This document shows positions 8,197 to 18,196 of a DNA stretch of 42,949 bases, piece after piece (within the stretch, counting starts at the first letter, position 1; each line of letters begins with the position of its first letter). Position numbers and translations under genes: made by a program. The notes under the pieces were generated by a model. That model worked only from the letters and a program-made list of their open reading frames with translations. It ran no database searches and was not told the origin of the DNA. Source of the DNA: Microseira wollei NIES-4236 (GTDB lineage: Bacteria > Cyanobacteriota > Cyanobacteriia > Cyanobacteriales > Aerosakkonemataceae); the NCBI RefSeq assembly GCF_020521235.1, contig NZ_BLAY01000085.1, forward strand, positions 1 to 42,949, given 5' to 3'.

Positions 8197-8493
8197 TTAC
8201 GCCTGGAGAGCCGATATTAACCGCTTCTTGATCTTTTCAACTAACAGGCTTTCTTTTGGGATATCGCCCTCATCAAAAGCGATTAGTTCCTCTAGTAGCT
8301 CCATGTCGCTATCATCCAAGATAACGGTTAGCATCCTCTTGACTTTCTCGTCACCACCTATAGGGTCTATCGCTAAGTCGATCAACTTCCAGCACTCTTT
8401 TTCTATAATCCAAGCCTTTTGTCTTGGTTCCTCAGCGATCCGGCTTCTTACGTGGTTAACCCATGTTCGGTATCTTTCTTCATTGGTGGGCAT
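8197..8493 (-). CDS. Hypothetical small acidic/helical protein
   Basis: A 98-residue protein I do not recognise. It is predicted mostly helical and charged (ERYRTWVNHVRSRIAEEPRQ, then LLEELIAFDEGDIPKESLL) with no membrane segment or signal peptide. The case for it being real is a strong ribosome site, AAGGGAAGGG, 6 bases ahead of the ATG, and amphipathic protein-like composition. A longer plus-strand frame across the same bases (8144-8659) has no such support. It lies between the Rpn-like gene and the CRISPR array's left end; no link to CRISPR function can be claimed. Confidence 0.55.
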   Translation of the reverse strand: MPTNEERYRTWVNHVRSRIAEEPRQKAWIIEKECWKLIDLAIDPIGGDEKVKRMLTVILDDSDMELLEELIAFDEGDIPKESLLVEKIKKRLISALQA

Positions 8494-8542
8494 TTTAACC
8501 CTTCCCTTAGTTCCAGCTATCCATCCCCTTATTAAATGCTTT

Positions 8543-11500
8543 GTTTCATATCATGTCCGATCGATTACCTACGATCGTGAGCCGGGACACGGCACGATTA
8601 AAGTTATCTGTTTGTCCGAGATATCTCTGATGCCGTGTCCCTACGCAACTACGGGGTGAGGTTTTTTTATTATGGGCAATTAAACGGACATGATATCAAT
8701 CCCTAATAGGGATTTAAGTATGTTGCAACGCGGCTCATCAATCGTCTCTTCGTCGTCTCCGGCGTTTCAATCCCTAATAGGGATTTAAGTATGTTGCAAC
8801 GCAAATATTGCAGCAAAATGGATACCTCATCATCGTTTCAATCCCTAATAGGGATTTAAGTATGTTGCAACACGGGAAGCACTCCGTTGTTGATTCCTTG
8901 AAGGACTGTTTCAATCCCTAATAGGGATTTAAGTATGTTGCAACGCTTCTAATTCCATTCGTAACTGGAGCTTCTGTTGCTGTTTCAATCCCTAATAGGG
9001 ATTTAAGTATGTTGCAACCCGGATATGAAACACTGGAAGTAGACAGTTTTGGCGTTTCAATCCCTAATAGGGATTTAAGTATGTTGCAACAAGCGCTTTC
9101 TATTTTCAATAGAAGCTTCTAGCGCGTTTCAATCCCTAATAGGGATTTAAGTATGTTGCAACGTTATATTTCCCGCGGATCCGCGGGAAAGACAGACGTT
9201 TCAATCCCTAATAGGGATTTAAGTATGTTGCAACGATTTCTATAGGCAAGGGTGCCTTAGAAAACATAGGTTTCAATCCCTAATAGGGATTTAAGTATGT
9301 TGCAACCAACGGGAATTGGTCGCGCTTTTTGTATGTTTATCGTTTCAATCCCTAATAGGGATTTAAGTATGTTGCAACAAGAGAAGTCGCTTGCCGCGAC
9401 CCGAATCGCTTACGAAGCAAAGTTAGTTTCAATCCCTAATAGGGATTTAAGTATGTTGCAACCTGCTTCTGGGCAAGCGGTAGCAACTGGTATGGGTTTC
9501 AATCCCTAATAGGGATTTAAGTATGTTGCAACGTGGACTATGTCCCCATGGAGGGGTACACCGCGCAGGGTTTCAATCCCTAATAGGGATTTAAGTATGT
9601 TGCAACAAGTGGAATCACAGCGTCCGCAAACAAATTGGCTGCCGTTTCAATCCCTAATAGGGATTTAAGTATGTTGCAACTTAGCAAAGGAGGAAGCGCT
9701 TAATGCCGCAAAACTTCGTTTCAATCCCTAATAGGGATTTAAGTATGTTGCAACCTGAAAAAAGATTCGGAGTTACTTCAAAATCAGCCGTTTCAATCCC
9801 TAATAGGGATTTAAGTATGTTGCAACGAGTATTCCGTAGAATGGGTTATCGGTAAATTGTCGGTTTCAATCCCTAATAGGGATTTAAGTATGTTGCAACA
9901 TTAGGTGAAGACGCTGACCTAGTCATTGTTCCGGGTTTCAATCCCTAATAGGGATTTAAGTATGTTGCAACCGTCAAGGCCACCTGTCGCACCTACTCCG
10001 CAATTAGTTTCAATCCCTAATAGGGATTTAAGTATGTTGCAACGTCGAGTTGCCGAAGGAGCCGGGACGTGGTCATGGTTTCAATCCCTAATAGGGATTT
10101 AAGTATGTTGCAACAGCCGGTCAGCATGTGTACAAAAGTACAATAAAAGGCGTTTCAATCCCTAATAGGGATTTAAGTATGTTGCAACCAATGTGAGCCA
10201 TGCATCATCCAGAAAAGGGAAACGTTTCAATCCCTAATAGGGATTTAAGTATGTTGCAACGGGTGCAGGCAGTTAAGTTAGCAGCAACGGATTGAGCGTT
10301 TCAATCCCTAATAGGGATTTAAGTATGTTGCAACAAGCGGGAAGTGCCCGCAATAGTTGACAATTTTGGGTTTCAATCCCTAATAGGGATTTAAGTATGT
10401 TGCAACGTTCATCGGTAGGTTCCGAAAGCACATTGCTTTGAAGTTTCAATCCCTAATAGGGATTTAAGTATGTTGCAACGTTGAAGGGATTTAGCACCAA
10501 TGAATGCAACAAAAGTTTCAATCCCTAATAGGGATTTAAGTATGTTGCAACACTGTTCCTTTTGGGGCAGTAGCCGACGAACTAGAGTTTCAATCCCTAA
10601 TAGGGATTTAAGTATGTTGCAACATGAGCGCTTAGCTTGGATGCAGGCCAGGATGGAGTTTCAATCCCTAATAGGGATTTAAGTATGTTGCAACAAAGCG
10701 CCTTTTATGCCTGACTGGCAGTTGGGTAAGATGTTTCAATCCCTAATAGGGATTTAAGTATGTTGCAACTCTTCAAGGGTTGGAGCATCTTTTGTCGATT
10801 TTTGTGTTTCAATCCCTAATAGGGATTTAAGTATGTTGCAACCGTATCCATCAGGGGTTGCTCAATCTGTTGCCGCTGTTTCAATCCCTAATAGGGATTT
10901 AAGTATGTTGCAACAAGGATACAGCTTGGGCTTCCTCATCAAGTTGCCGGTTTCAATCCCTAATAGGGATTTAAGTATGTTGCAACATTTGCCATTCACT
11001 TGTCTCCTCTTTGTTTAGGTGTTTCAATCCCTAATAGGGATTTAAGTATGTTGCAACGCTAGACCCCTATGGAATGGCAGAGGTTATCGCAGTTTCAATC
11101 CCTAATAGGGATTTAAGTATGTTGCAACGTATATGGATTTGCGGAGCCTTTCCATATTCTGCAAGGTTTCAATCCCTAATAGGGATTTAAGTATGTTGCA
11201 ACACAAGCAAGCAAGCAACGATCGATGCCTAATTTCCGGTTTCAATCCCTAATAGGGATTTAAGTATGTTGCAACTCACCAGTACTTAGTGACAGTACTG
11301 GTGACAGTGACAGTTTCAATCCCTAATAGGGATTTAAGTATGTTGCAACGAGAAGCGGATAGCCGCTGCACGCCAAACACTGGAAGTTTCAATCCCTAAT
11401 AGGGATTTAAGTATGTTGCAACTGATAGTGCAAGTGGTACACTCCCAGCACTCTCCATCCATGTTTCAATCCCTAATAGGGATTTAAGTATGTTGCAACC

Positions 11501-11641
11501 TGTGTATGGGTTACAGGTGGGTGATAAGTTATGGTTTCAATCCCTAATAGGGATTTAAGTATGTTGCAACTGGTAATTTGCAAGATGTTGGTGAGGGTGA
11601 TGGTGTTTCAATCCCTAATAGGGATTTAAGTATGTTGCAAC
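8543..11641 (-). CRISPR. CRISPR array, 41 repeats and 40 spacers, distal repeat split by a MITE
   Basis: The 37-bp repeat starts GTTTCAATCCC and ends ATGTTGCAAC (plus strand), with an internal palindrome AATCCCTA-A-TAGGGATT. Forty intact copies begin at 8764 and end at 11641; I see no sequence variation among them. A 41st copy is split: GTTTCA at 8543-8548 and the remainder to 8729, with a 147-bp element between. Spacers are mostly 33-37 bp, with outliers of 47 (9379-9425) and 40. Read on the minus strand the repeat ends ATTGAAAC, the usual 3' handle in cyanobacteria, so transcription is probably leftward from a leader on the right. No cas gene lies in the window, so the type is undetermined. 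Confidence 0.98.
8549..8695. mobile_element. TNA-target MITE copy 1, inserted in a CRISPR repeat
   Basis: 147 bp with terminal inverted repeats TATCATGTCCG and CGGACATGATA, flanked by TCA at 8546-8548 and 8696-8698. Deleting the element and one TCA rebuilds a perfect CRISPR repeat start. The interior holds a CACGGCA ... TGCCGTG inverted pair and matches the 147-bp copy at 14397-14543 closely. It has no coding capacity. The 3-bp TNA duplication is what IS1031-group (IS5 family) transposases produce, so a relative of these may mobilise it; that is an inference. Confidence 0.85.
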
Positions 11642-11780
11642 CGCTTGTTCCTGAAACACTCTCTGTATGTAGTTTTCAAGGTTCGTTACCGGGAGACAAT
11701 CATAAAAGTACCATTTCAGCGATCGCTCTGTCAACTCCATAGATTTTCACCCAGGCTAAAATCCAATCCCAGTAAGGGTT
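11642..11780 (-). promoter_or_regulatory. Probable CRISPR leader
   Basis: The sequence right of the last repeat has no further repeats and no gene. On the minus strand it carries CCTTGAAAACTACATA close to the array, similar to the CCTTGAAAACT element often seen in cyanobacterial CRISPR leaders, and a TTGACA box at 11729-11734 that could be a -35. No convincing -10 box is found at the right spacing. Leader assignment agrees with the repeat's orientation. The stretch from 11780 to the next gene at 11901 shows nothing else. Confidence 0.5.
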
Positions 11781-11900
11781 TGAGCGTTTCCGAGCGGCTA
11801 TTTTTGTTCCCATAGGCATCAAAGGCTTATGGGGTAAGGGTTCCAGCCGAAAAATTTTACCCTGGTTTTCCAACACCTACCCTCTCCCGGAATTTTTGCT

Positions 11901-12554
11901 TCAATACCCAAGATTACCTTGGCGCTCGCACTTAAACCCTTTCGCCTTCCACTCTACCAAATTTACTTCAGACAGCGGCCTTACCTCGGTACAGTGGGGC
12001 GAGTAAAATTGACCGATAACCGCCCATAACAAACTGCGAGTGACATCAAACGCAGTGACGAAAGATTTTTCGCGATTCCCAGGAATTCCCTTTTCTTTGA
12101 CGATATCTGTCTCTACCCAAATTCCCTTCGCACCTAAAATGATTTGAGCCATCCATTTAGCGCGGGGTAAATGGCTGGGTGAAGTGATTAATATTACCTT
12201 ATGAGCTTGCCACTTTTCCAAAATCGGCAAGCTGTAATAGAAATTGCCAAATGTGGAATCGGCACACTTTTCTACCCAAACATTTTCTAGGGAAGTTTTC
12301 GCTCTTTGAAAAATGAGTAAAATACAAGGAGCTTGCGAACCTTTGGAAATCAAAATCGGTATTTTAGGATATTCTTTAGCTAACTCGGCGACGTGAATTT
12401 CCCTGGTGATGCTGCCTCCCAGTACGAATAAGGCATCGACTGGCTTTTTTGATGCTGCTTGCAAAGTCAGGGTGAGATTAAGCAGCCAAATTCCAATTAT
12501 CAGGCAGAAACCAAGTATACCCGCTCTCAAAAATTTCTGGCGACGAGGTTTCAT
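11901..12554 (-). CDS. YdcF/SanA-type DUF218 protein, membrane-anchored
   Basis: A 217-residue protein with one N-terminal membrane anchor (about 10-33) and a DUF218 (YdcF-like) domain facing the periplasm. Landmarks are VDALFVLGGSITREIHVAELA at the domain start, then ILISKGSQAP, ENVWVEKCADSTFGNFYYS and VILITSPSHLPRAKWMAQ, which correspond to the family's conserved GxSxG-free nucleotide-binding-like core. Members such as SanA and ElyC affect envelope integrity; the enzymatic activity is unknown. Start: ATG next to a heptamer repeat array. It lies directly beyond the CRISPR leader but is not a known CRISPR-associated family. Confidence 0.82.
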   Translation of the reverse strand: MKPRRQKFLRAGILGFCLIIGIWLLNLTLTLQAASKKPVDALFVLGGSITREIHVAELAKEYPKIPILISKGSQAPCILLIFQRAKTSLENVWVEKCADSTFGNFYYSLPILEKWQAHKVILITSPSHLPRAKWMAQIILGAKGIWVETDIVKEKGIPGNREKSFVTAFDVTRSLLWAVIGQFYSPHCTEVRPLSEVNLVEWKAKGFKCERQGNLGY

Positions 12555-12614
12555 AATTGCTAATTGCTAATTGCTAATTGCTAATTGCAATAATCTGGGT
12601 TCTTTAATTATTCA

Positions 12615-13127
12615 TTACTCATTACCCGTTCTTAATTGGGTGACTAGATGGACTAATTCTGGCAAAATTAACTGAGAGACGGCTAGTTTGACGGCGTTGC
12701 TCGAACCGGGGAGGCAAAATACCAGTTTACCTTGATAGACGCCCGCGATCGCTCTCGATGCGATCGCTCTCGAACCAATCTCCTGGTAACTCATGTAGCG
12801 GAACAATTCCCCAAAACCGGGTAAAGTTTTTTCTAGCAGGGATGCGATCGCATCATAAGTCGTATCTCGCGGCGCTATCCCCGTCCCCCCATTAAAAATT
12901 AAACCATCCAGATCGGGACGTTTTCCCCATATTTCCATCTGCGCCCGAATTTGTTCCGGTTCATCTTTAACTATTGTATAATCTCTTACTTCATGACCGG
13001 CATCTACGAGCAATTGCTTAATTATCTGACCGCTTTTATCTGTTTCCAGAGTGCGCGTATCGCTGACGGTAATAACAGCGCAATTTACGGTTATTTGAGT
13101 CGATTCGGGGTGAGGTTGGGGTGTCAT
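12615..13127 (-). CDS. moaB: Molybdenum cofactor biosynthesis protein MoaB/Mog family
   Basis: A 170-residue protein of the MoaB/MogA family, which binds molybdopterin and adenylates it ahead of molybdate insertion. The core is intact: AVITVSDTRTLETDKSGQII near the N-terminus, the loop LIFNGGTGIAPRDTTYDAI, FRYMSYQEIGSRAIASRA, and VFCLPGSSNAVKLA. Length is right for MoaB rather than the longer Cnx1-like fusions. No other moa gene is adjacent; the gene stands alone on the minus strand with a weak ribosome site. Distinguishing MoaB from Mog needs a tree. Confidence 0.92.
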   Translation of the reverse strand: MTPQPHPESTQITVNCAVITVSDTRTLETDKSGQIIKQLLVDAGHEVRDYTIVKDEPEQIRAQMEIWGKRPDLDGLIFNGGTGIAPRDTTYDAIASLLEKTLPGFGELFRYMSYQEIGSRAIASRAIAGVYQGKLVFCLPGSSNAVKLAVSQLILPELVHLVTQLRTGNE

Positions 13128-13135
13128 AGCAGTGA

Positions 13136-13271
13136 ATTTCAGATTTTAGATTTCAGATTTTAGATTTCAGATTTTAGATGATTGCAGATTTTATATTTTT
13201 CCATCTGGCATCTAAAATCTGCAATCTGCAATTACCTAAATCTGCCATCTAAAATCTGCAATCAGCAATTT
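13136..13271. repeat. Degenerate ATTTTAGATTTCAG tandem/inverted repeats
   Basis: Repeated GATTTTAGATTTCA units run rightward from 13136 and appear inverted as TCTAAAATCTGCAATC near 13210-13262. Matching pieces flank other genes at 15118-15172 and 25446-25610. Simple-sequence intergenic repeats; no gene. Confidence 0.7.
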
Positions 13272-13279
13272 ACCATTAC

Positions 13280-13618
13280 CTATTTAGACTTGCTGAACCC
13301 TAAACCATTTTCTTCGGCATAGCGTTCCATAAACCGCATAAAGCGATCCCATTCTGCGGGCGATCGCATGATGTAAAGTGCTTCTAATGCTTCAGGTTGA
13401 CCGTTGATAAATTTGGCTTTTACTTCCCGCGTCAGCAATTCGCCTTCTTCATCAATTAGGTACATCCCGGTGATTTCCTCGGTACTGGTACTGCTAAGCG
13501 CTTTGGGTTTCTCAAAATAAAACGTAGCTGTGCCGGTGCTACCATCCTTGGCGCGGGTTAGGCGCACATCGGGAATTGCATCTTCATCGATACCTCTGGA
13601 AAACTGGATTTGAGCCAT
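13280..13618 (-). CDS. psb28: Photosystem II assembly protein Psb28
   Basis: A 112-residue soluble protein that binds the cytoplasmic face of photosystem II intermediates (RC47/CP47) during assembly and repair. The family is recognised by [20 protein letters not shown] at the N-terminus, [45 protein letters not shown] and [20 protein letters not shown]. Length and start are exactly those of cyanobacterial Psb28. It is strong evidence that the organism is an oxygenic phototroph. The upstream gap to the glycosylase gene is only 33 bp on the same strand, so the two may be co-transcribed. Confidence 0.97.
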   Translation of the reverse strand: MAQIQFSRGIDEDAIPDVRLTRAKDGSTGTATFYFEKPKALSSTSTEEITGMYLIDEEGELLTREVKAKFINGQPEALEALYIMRSPAEWDRFMRFMERYAEENGLGFSKSK

Positions 13619-13651
13619 GAGAGCGGAACCGTTAAATTTTGTAAACGTTTA

Positions 13652-14323
13652 TCATATTATCTTCTCATCAAATGCTGTTTTCTGGCATTTTTGTCGCAAA
13701 GGACACTCAGTACAGCGGGGGTTTCTGGCGGTGCAGACTGCGGCGCCAAAGTCCAACAGGGCTAAGTTCCAGGCGGAAACGTTGTTATCGGGGGCTACTT
13801 GGTCTGCGGCTTGTTGTAGGGGCTTAGAACGGGCTTTGACGCGATCGCTCGTAGAAAATCCAAAAAATCGCTCTAAAATCCGCGCCACGTTAGTATCGAG
13901 AACGGCTTTGGGCTGTCCAAAGGCATTGGCACAGATAGCGCGGGCGGTATAATTTCCAACTCCGGGTAATTCCAGCAACTGGGCTTCGGTTTTGGGGATA
14001 TTTCCGGCATATTTTGATTGAATCATCCGGATTGACCGGCGCAACCGTTCGACGCGCAAGCCAAGTCCCAAAGGCTGCAAAATGCTGGTAATTTCTTCAA
14101 AAGGTGCAGCTGCTAAAGCATCCAGAGTGGGATATTTTTGCATAAACGCCTGGTAAATCGGAGCGACTAAAGCTGCATTGGTCTTTTGCAGCATTAATTC
14201 TGCCACAAAAATCCCGTAAGGGTCTGTGGTATTGCGCCAAGGGAAATTTCGCAAATGTTGCTGCGCCCAAGTTTTAATTTGCTGGCGAAACCATCTGAGT
14301 TTACCTTGATCGAGATGCTGCAT
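13652..14323 (-). CDS. MutY-like HhH-GPD DNA glycosylase, short form
   Basis: A 223-residue base-excision repair glycosylase. It has HLRNFPWRNTTDPYGIFVAE with the MutY catalytic glutamate before LMLQKT, the helix-hairpin-helix LPGVGNYTARAIC, the catalytic aspartate in AVLDTNVARIL, and a C-terminal iron-sulfur site C-x6-C-x2-C-x5-C (CTARNPRCTECPLRQKC). It lacks endonuclease III's catalytic lysine, so a monofunctional enzyme is expected. It ends right after the cluster, without MutY's 8-oxoguanine-reading C-terminal domain, and the LGYY motif is LGLG. It could be a minimal adenine glycosylase or a Mig-type mismatch thymine glycosylase. Confidence 0.85.
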   Translation of the reverse strand: MQHLDQGKLRWFRQQIKTWAQQHLRNFPWRNTTDPYGIFVAELMLQKTNAALVAPIYQAFMQKYPTLDALAAAPFEEITSILQPLGLGLRVERLRRSIRMIQSKYAGNIPKTEAQLLELPGVGNYTARAICANAFGQPKAVLDTNVARILERFFGFSTSDRVKARSKPLQQAADQVAPDNNVSAWNLALLDFGAAVCTARNPRCTECPLRQKCQKTAFDEKII

Positions 14324-14396
14324 AATGCTTCCTCCAACATAATTGTAGGTTGGGTTGAGGTAACGAAAGAATTTTGCTCAAAGGTTATCAGGGTGA

Positions 14397-14543
14397 TATC
14401 ATGTCCGGTCGATTACCCATAATCATCAGCCGGGACACGGCACGATTAACGTTATCTGTTTGTCCGAAATATCTATGATGCCGTGTCCCTACGCAACGAC
14501 TCTGTAAGGTTTTTTTATTATGGGCAATTCAACGGACATCATA
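14397..14543. mobile_element. TNA-target MITE copy 2
   Basis: 147 bp, TATCATGTCCG at the left and CGGACATCATA at the right (one mismatch), flanked by TGA at 14394-14396 and 14544-14546. The interior is nearly identical to the copy inside the CRISPR array, including ATCTGTTTGTCCGA and TTTTTTTATTATGGGCAATT. It lies between the glycosylase and dtd genes and breaks neither. Confidence 0.85.
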
Positions 14544-14552
14544 TGATTGAAT

Positions 14553-14615
14553 GTAGGGGCACGGCATCCGATAGCCTTGCCTATAAACCAACATTATTCT
14601 ACGCCGTGCCCCTAC
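14553..14615. repeat. GTAGGGGCACGGCA inverted-repeat element
   Basis: GTAGGGGCACGGCA (14553-14566) and CGCCGTGCCCCTAC (14602-14615) form an inverted repeat around a 35-bp centre. The same palindrome builds the tandem array at 42613-42949. It directly follows MITE copy 2. Together these elements account for most of the 328 bases between 14324 and 14651, where no gene is seen. Confidence 0.7.
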
Positions 14616-14651
14616 TAATGCAGGATTTCACCCTACAAATCTAATACCAAA

Positions 14652-15107
14652 TCAAGATGCATCTCGTTCCAATAGTAGGGTAACTGGGCCATCATTTTCA
14701 ATCGAGACTTGCATCATCGCTCCAAATTCGCCGGTTTCCACTTTTAATCCACTTTGGCGCAACTTATCTACAAAGCGATCGTATAAGTTTTTTGCCGATT
14801 CTGGTGCGGCTGATTTATCAAAAGAGGGACGGCGACCTTTGCGACAGTCTCCATAGAGGGTAAATTGACTGATAACTAACAGTTCGCCGCCAATTTCTTG
14901 CACCGATTTTTCCCAGCGACCGCCATTATTTTCATCGGCTGGAAATAAGCGCAATTCCAAGCACTTGCGCGCCATCCAGTCAAGTTCTGCTTCAGTATCG
15001 GTGTTAGCAACACCGACAAGTAAATTCAGTCCTCGCCCAATTTTGCCCACAATGTTACCGTTAACCGTAACTTGAGAATATTTGACTCTTTGAACAATTA
15101 CGCGCAT
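14652..15107 (-). CDS. dtd: D-aminoacyl-tRNA deacylase
   Basis: A 151-residue Dtd enzyme, which hydrolyses D-aminoacyl-tRNA (D-Tyr and others) and so keeps D-amino acids out of translation. The start [15 protein letters not shown], the catalytic loop [18 protein letters not shown] and the C-terminal [10 protein letters not shown] (the chirality-checking Gly-Pro pair) are all present. Full length for the family. It stands 66 bp downstream of the G3E GTPase gene on the same strand; the gap holds degenerate AGATTTAAGATTGC repeats. Confidence 0.96.
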   Translation of the reverse strand: MRVIVQRVKYSQVTVNGNIVGKIGRGLNLLVGVANTDTEAELDWMARKCLELRLFPADENNGGRWEKSVQEIGGELLVISQFTLYGDCRKGRRPSFDKSAAPESAKNLYDRFVDKLRQSGLKVETGEFGAMMQVSIENDGPVTLLLERDAS

Positions 15108-15173
15108 GGGAATTTCAGATTTAAGATTGCAGATTGCCGATTAAATTTTAAATCTGCAATCTGCAATTGTTGG

Positions 15174-16340
<1,167 letters not shown>

Positions 16341-16454
16341 AGCCTAATTGTCCAACAAGGTCAGATAATGAGTATTGAGGTCGATCTTTCTAATTTAGCT
16401 TAATAGGTTGATTGTAGAAGCTTCCGTTAGAGAGAAAAGCAAGCGATCGCTATG

Positions 16455-16640
16455 ATATAGCGGATTGCAAATGATTGAGGTAGAGCATCTGTGGCGCTCG
16501 TTTGTGTAGCGGCAGGATTAAAGCAGATGGCAAATGAGTGAGGTACAGCTTTTTGCTTCGTTTGTGTAGCGGCAGGATTAATCCTGCCGCTACACAAACA
16601 AAGCCTTTTGGCTTTCCCCCACTCGCTATGATAGACCCAG
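16455..16640. repeat. Palindromic intergenic repeat block upstream of cysS
   Basis: The 350 bases between 16341 and 16691 contain no credible gene. They hold TATAGCGGATTGCA (about 16456-16469), also an end sequence of the element at 35314-35428, and two copies of CGTTTGTGTAGCGGCAGGATTAA (about 16499 and 16559). The second copy forms a perfect 38-bp palindrome at 16561-16598 with half-site TTTGTGTAGCGGCAGGATT. It could form a cruciform or hairpin. Confidence 0.75.
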
Positions 16641-16691
16641 CACAAATGTACAATAATTAAACACAAGCACTCTATTTTTTAACTTCTCAGA

Positions 16692-18194
16692 ATGACCCTA
16701 ACGCTCTACAATACCCTCACTCGTCGCAAAGAACCGTTTGAAACCATCGAACCGGGCAAAGTAAAAATGTACTGCTGCGGCGTGACGGTGTATGACTATT
16801 GCCATTTGGGTCATGCTCGCGCTTATATTGTCTGGGATACGGTGCGCCGCTATTTGCTGTGGCGGGGATACGATGTCCGCTACGTACAAAATTTTACCGA
16901 TATTGACGATAAAATTCTCAACCGCGCCAGGGAAACCAACTCGACGATGGAAGCCGTCGCGGAACGCTTTATCAAGGAATATTTTACCGATATGGATCGG
17001 CTAAATGTCATGAGAGCCGATGAATATCCCCGCGCCACCCACTCGCTAGATGGCATTAAGCGACTGATTCACGAGTTGGAACACAAAGGTTATGCTTATC
17101 CATCAGCGGGTGATGTTTATTACACGGTGCGGCAGTTTCCTGAGTATGGCAAACTGTCTGGAAAGCGGTTAGACGATTTGCAGGCAGGGGCAAGCGGTAG
17201 AGTTGATACACAAGATACTGAGGCCGCTAAGAAACAAGACCCGTTTGATTTTGCCTTGTGGAAGGCGGCGAAACCAGGGGAACCGGCGTGGGAGTCGCCT
17301 TGGGGTCAAGGTCGTCCGGGGTGGCACATCGAATGTTCGGCGATGGTGCGCGATCGCTTGGGCGATACAATAGACATCCACTGCGGCGGTGAAGATTTGC
17401 AGTTTCCGCACCACGAAAATGAAATTGCCCAATCAGAAGCGGTGACTGGTAAACCTTTAGCCCGTTATTGGATGCATAACGGCTTTATCAACGTCGATGG
17501 CGAGAAAATGGCCAAATCTGTGGGCAATTTCACCACAATTCGCCAATTTCTCGATGCACCGAACGGACTCGCACCGATGGCGTTGCGCTTGTTTGTTCTG
17601 CAAGCCCATTACCGCAAACCAATTGATTTTACGCCGGATGCGATCGCTAGCGCCAAAAACAGCTGGGAAACCCTCAAAGAAGGCTTGCTTTTTGGCTATG
17701 AATGTGGTAATAAACTGGGCTGGAGAGTAGAAGAGACGCGGGGACGCCCCGACGCGGGGACGCGGGGAGAGGACAAGGGGGAATCGCCAATCGAAAATGC
17801 CTACGCGGAGCGTTTCCAAGCAGCGATGGATGATGATATTAATACCCCTGGTGGTTTGGCAGTGTTGTTCGAGTTAGCCAAAGAACTGCGTCGCGAAGCC
17901 AATATTCTGGTACACCAAGGGAAGACGGAAACACCGCCACAGGAATTAGAACAACAGTGGGGCACACTGGTTAGTCTCGCCGCTGTTTTGGGATTGGAAG
18001 TTGAACCAGAAGCGGAAACAATTGAGGAAACTGGTGGTTTAAGTGATGAGGAAATTGAAGCGTTGATTCAACAACGACAAGATGCCAGAAAAGCGAAGAA
18101 CTTTGCAGAAAGCGATCGGATTCGCAACGAACTGCAAGCTCAAGGTATCGCGTTAATTGATACCCCACAAGGTACCCGCTGGCATCGCAACTAA
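16692..18194 (+). CDS. cysS: Cysteine--tRNA ligase
   Basis: A 500-residue class Ia aminoacyl-tRNA synthetase that charges tRNA-Cys. The N-terminal [20 protein letters not shown] carries the first zinc cysteine and the HIGH-type signature (HLGH). GWHIECSAM and [15 protein letters not shown] supply the other zinc ligands, and KMAKSVGN is the KMSKS equivalent. The DALR-type tail ends in [21 protein letters not shown]. An oddity is an in-frame insertion near residues 342-362 ([17 protein letters not shown]) encoded by repeated GACGCGGGGACGC units at about 17738-17775. The start is ATG; no strong ribosome site is visible. Confidence 0.97.
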   Translation: MTLTLYNTLTRRKEPFETIEPGKVKMYCCGVTVYDYCHLGHARAYIVWDTVRRYLLWRGYDVRYVQNFTDIDDKILNRARETNSTMEAVAERFIKEYFTDMDRLNVMRADEYPRATHSLDGIKRLIHELEHKGYAYPSAGDVYYTVRQFPEYGKLSGKRLDDLQAGASGRVDTQDTEAAKKQDPFDFALWKAAKPGEPAWESPWGQGRPGWHIECSAMVRDRLGDTIDIHCGGEDLQFPHHENEIAQSEAVTGKPLARYWMHNGFINVDGEKMAKSVGNFTTIRQFLDAPNGLAPMALRLFVLQAHYRKPIDFTPDAIASAKNSWETLKEGLLFGYECGNKLGWRVEETRGRPDAGTRGEDKGESPIENAYAERFQAAMDDDINTPGGLAVLFELAKELRREANILVHQGKTETPPQELEQQWGTLVSLAAVLGLEVEPEAETIEETGGLSDEEIEALIQQRQDARKAKNFAESDRIRNELQAQGIALIDTPQGTRWHRN

Positions 18195-18196
18195 AC

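Noticed and set aside
8144-8659. Plus-strand open frame of 171 residues between the Rpn-like gene and the CRISPR array
   Set aside because: It overlaps the minus-strand 98-residue frame, which has a strong ribosome site, and its second half translates the MITE. Composition is serine-rich and antisense-like.
8918-11018. Several short open frames within the CRISPR array with repeated SIPNRDLSMLQ
   Set aside because: They only translate the CRISPR repeat and spacers.
11760-11790. AATCCCAGTAAGGGTTT in the leader as a decayed repeat
   Set aside because: It resembles the repeat's palindrome but lacks both ends, and there is no repeat-spacer spacing to the array.
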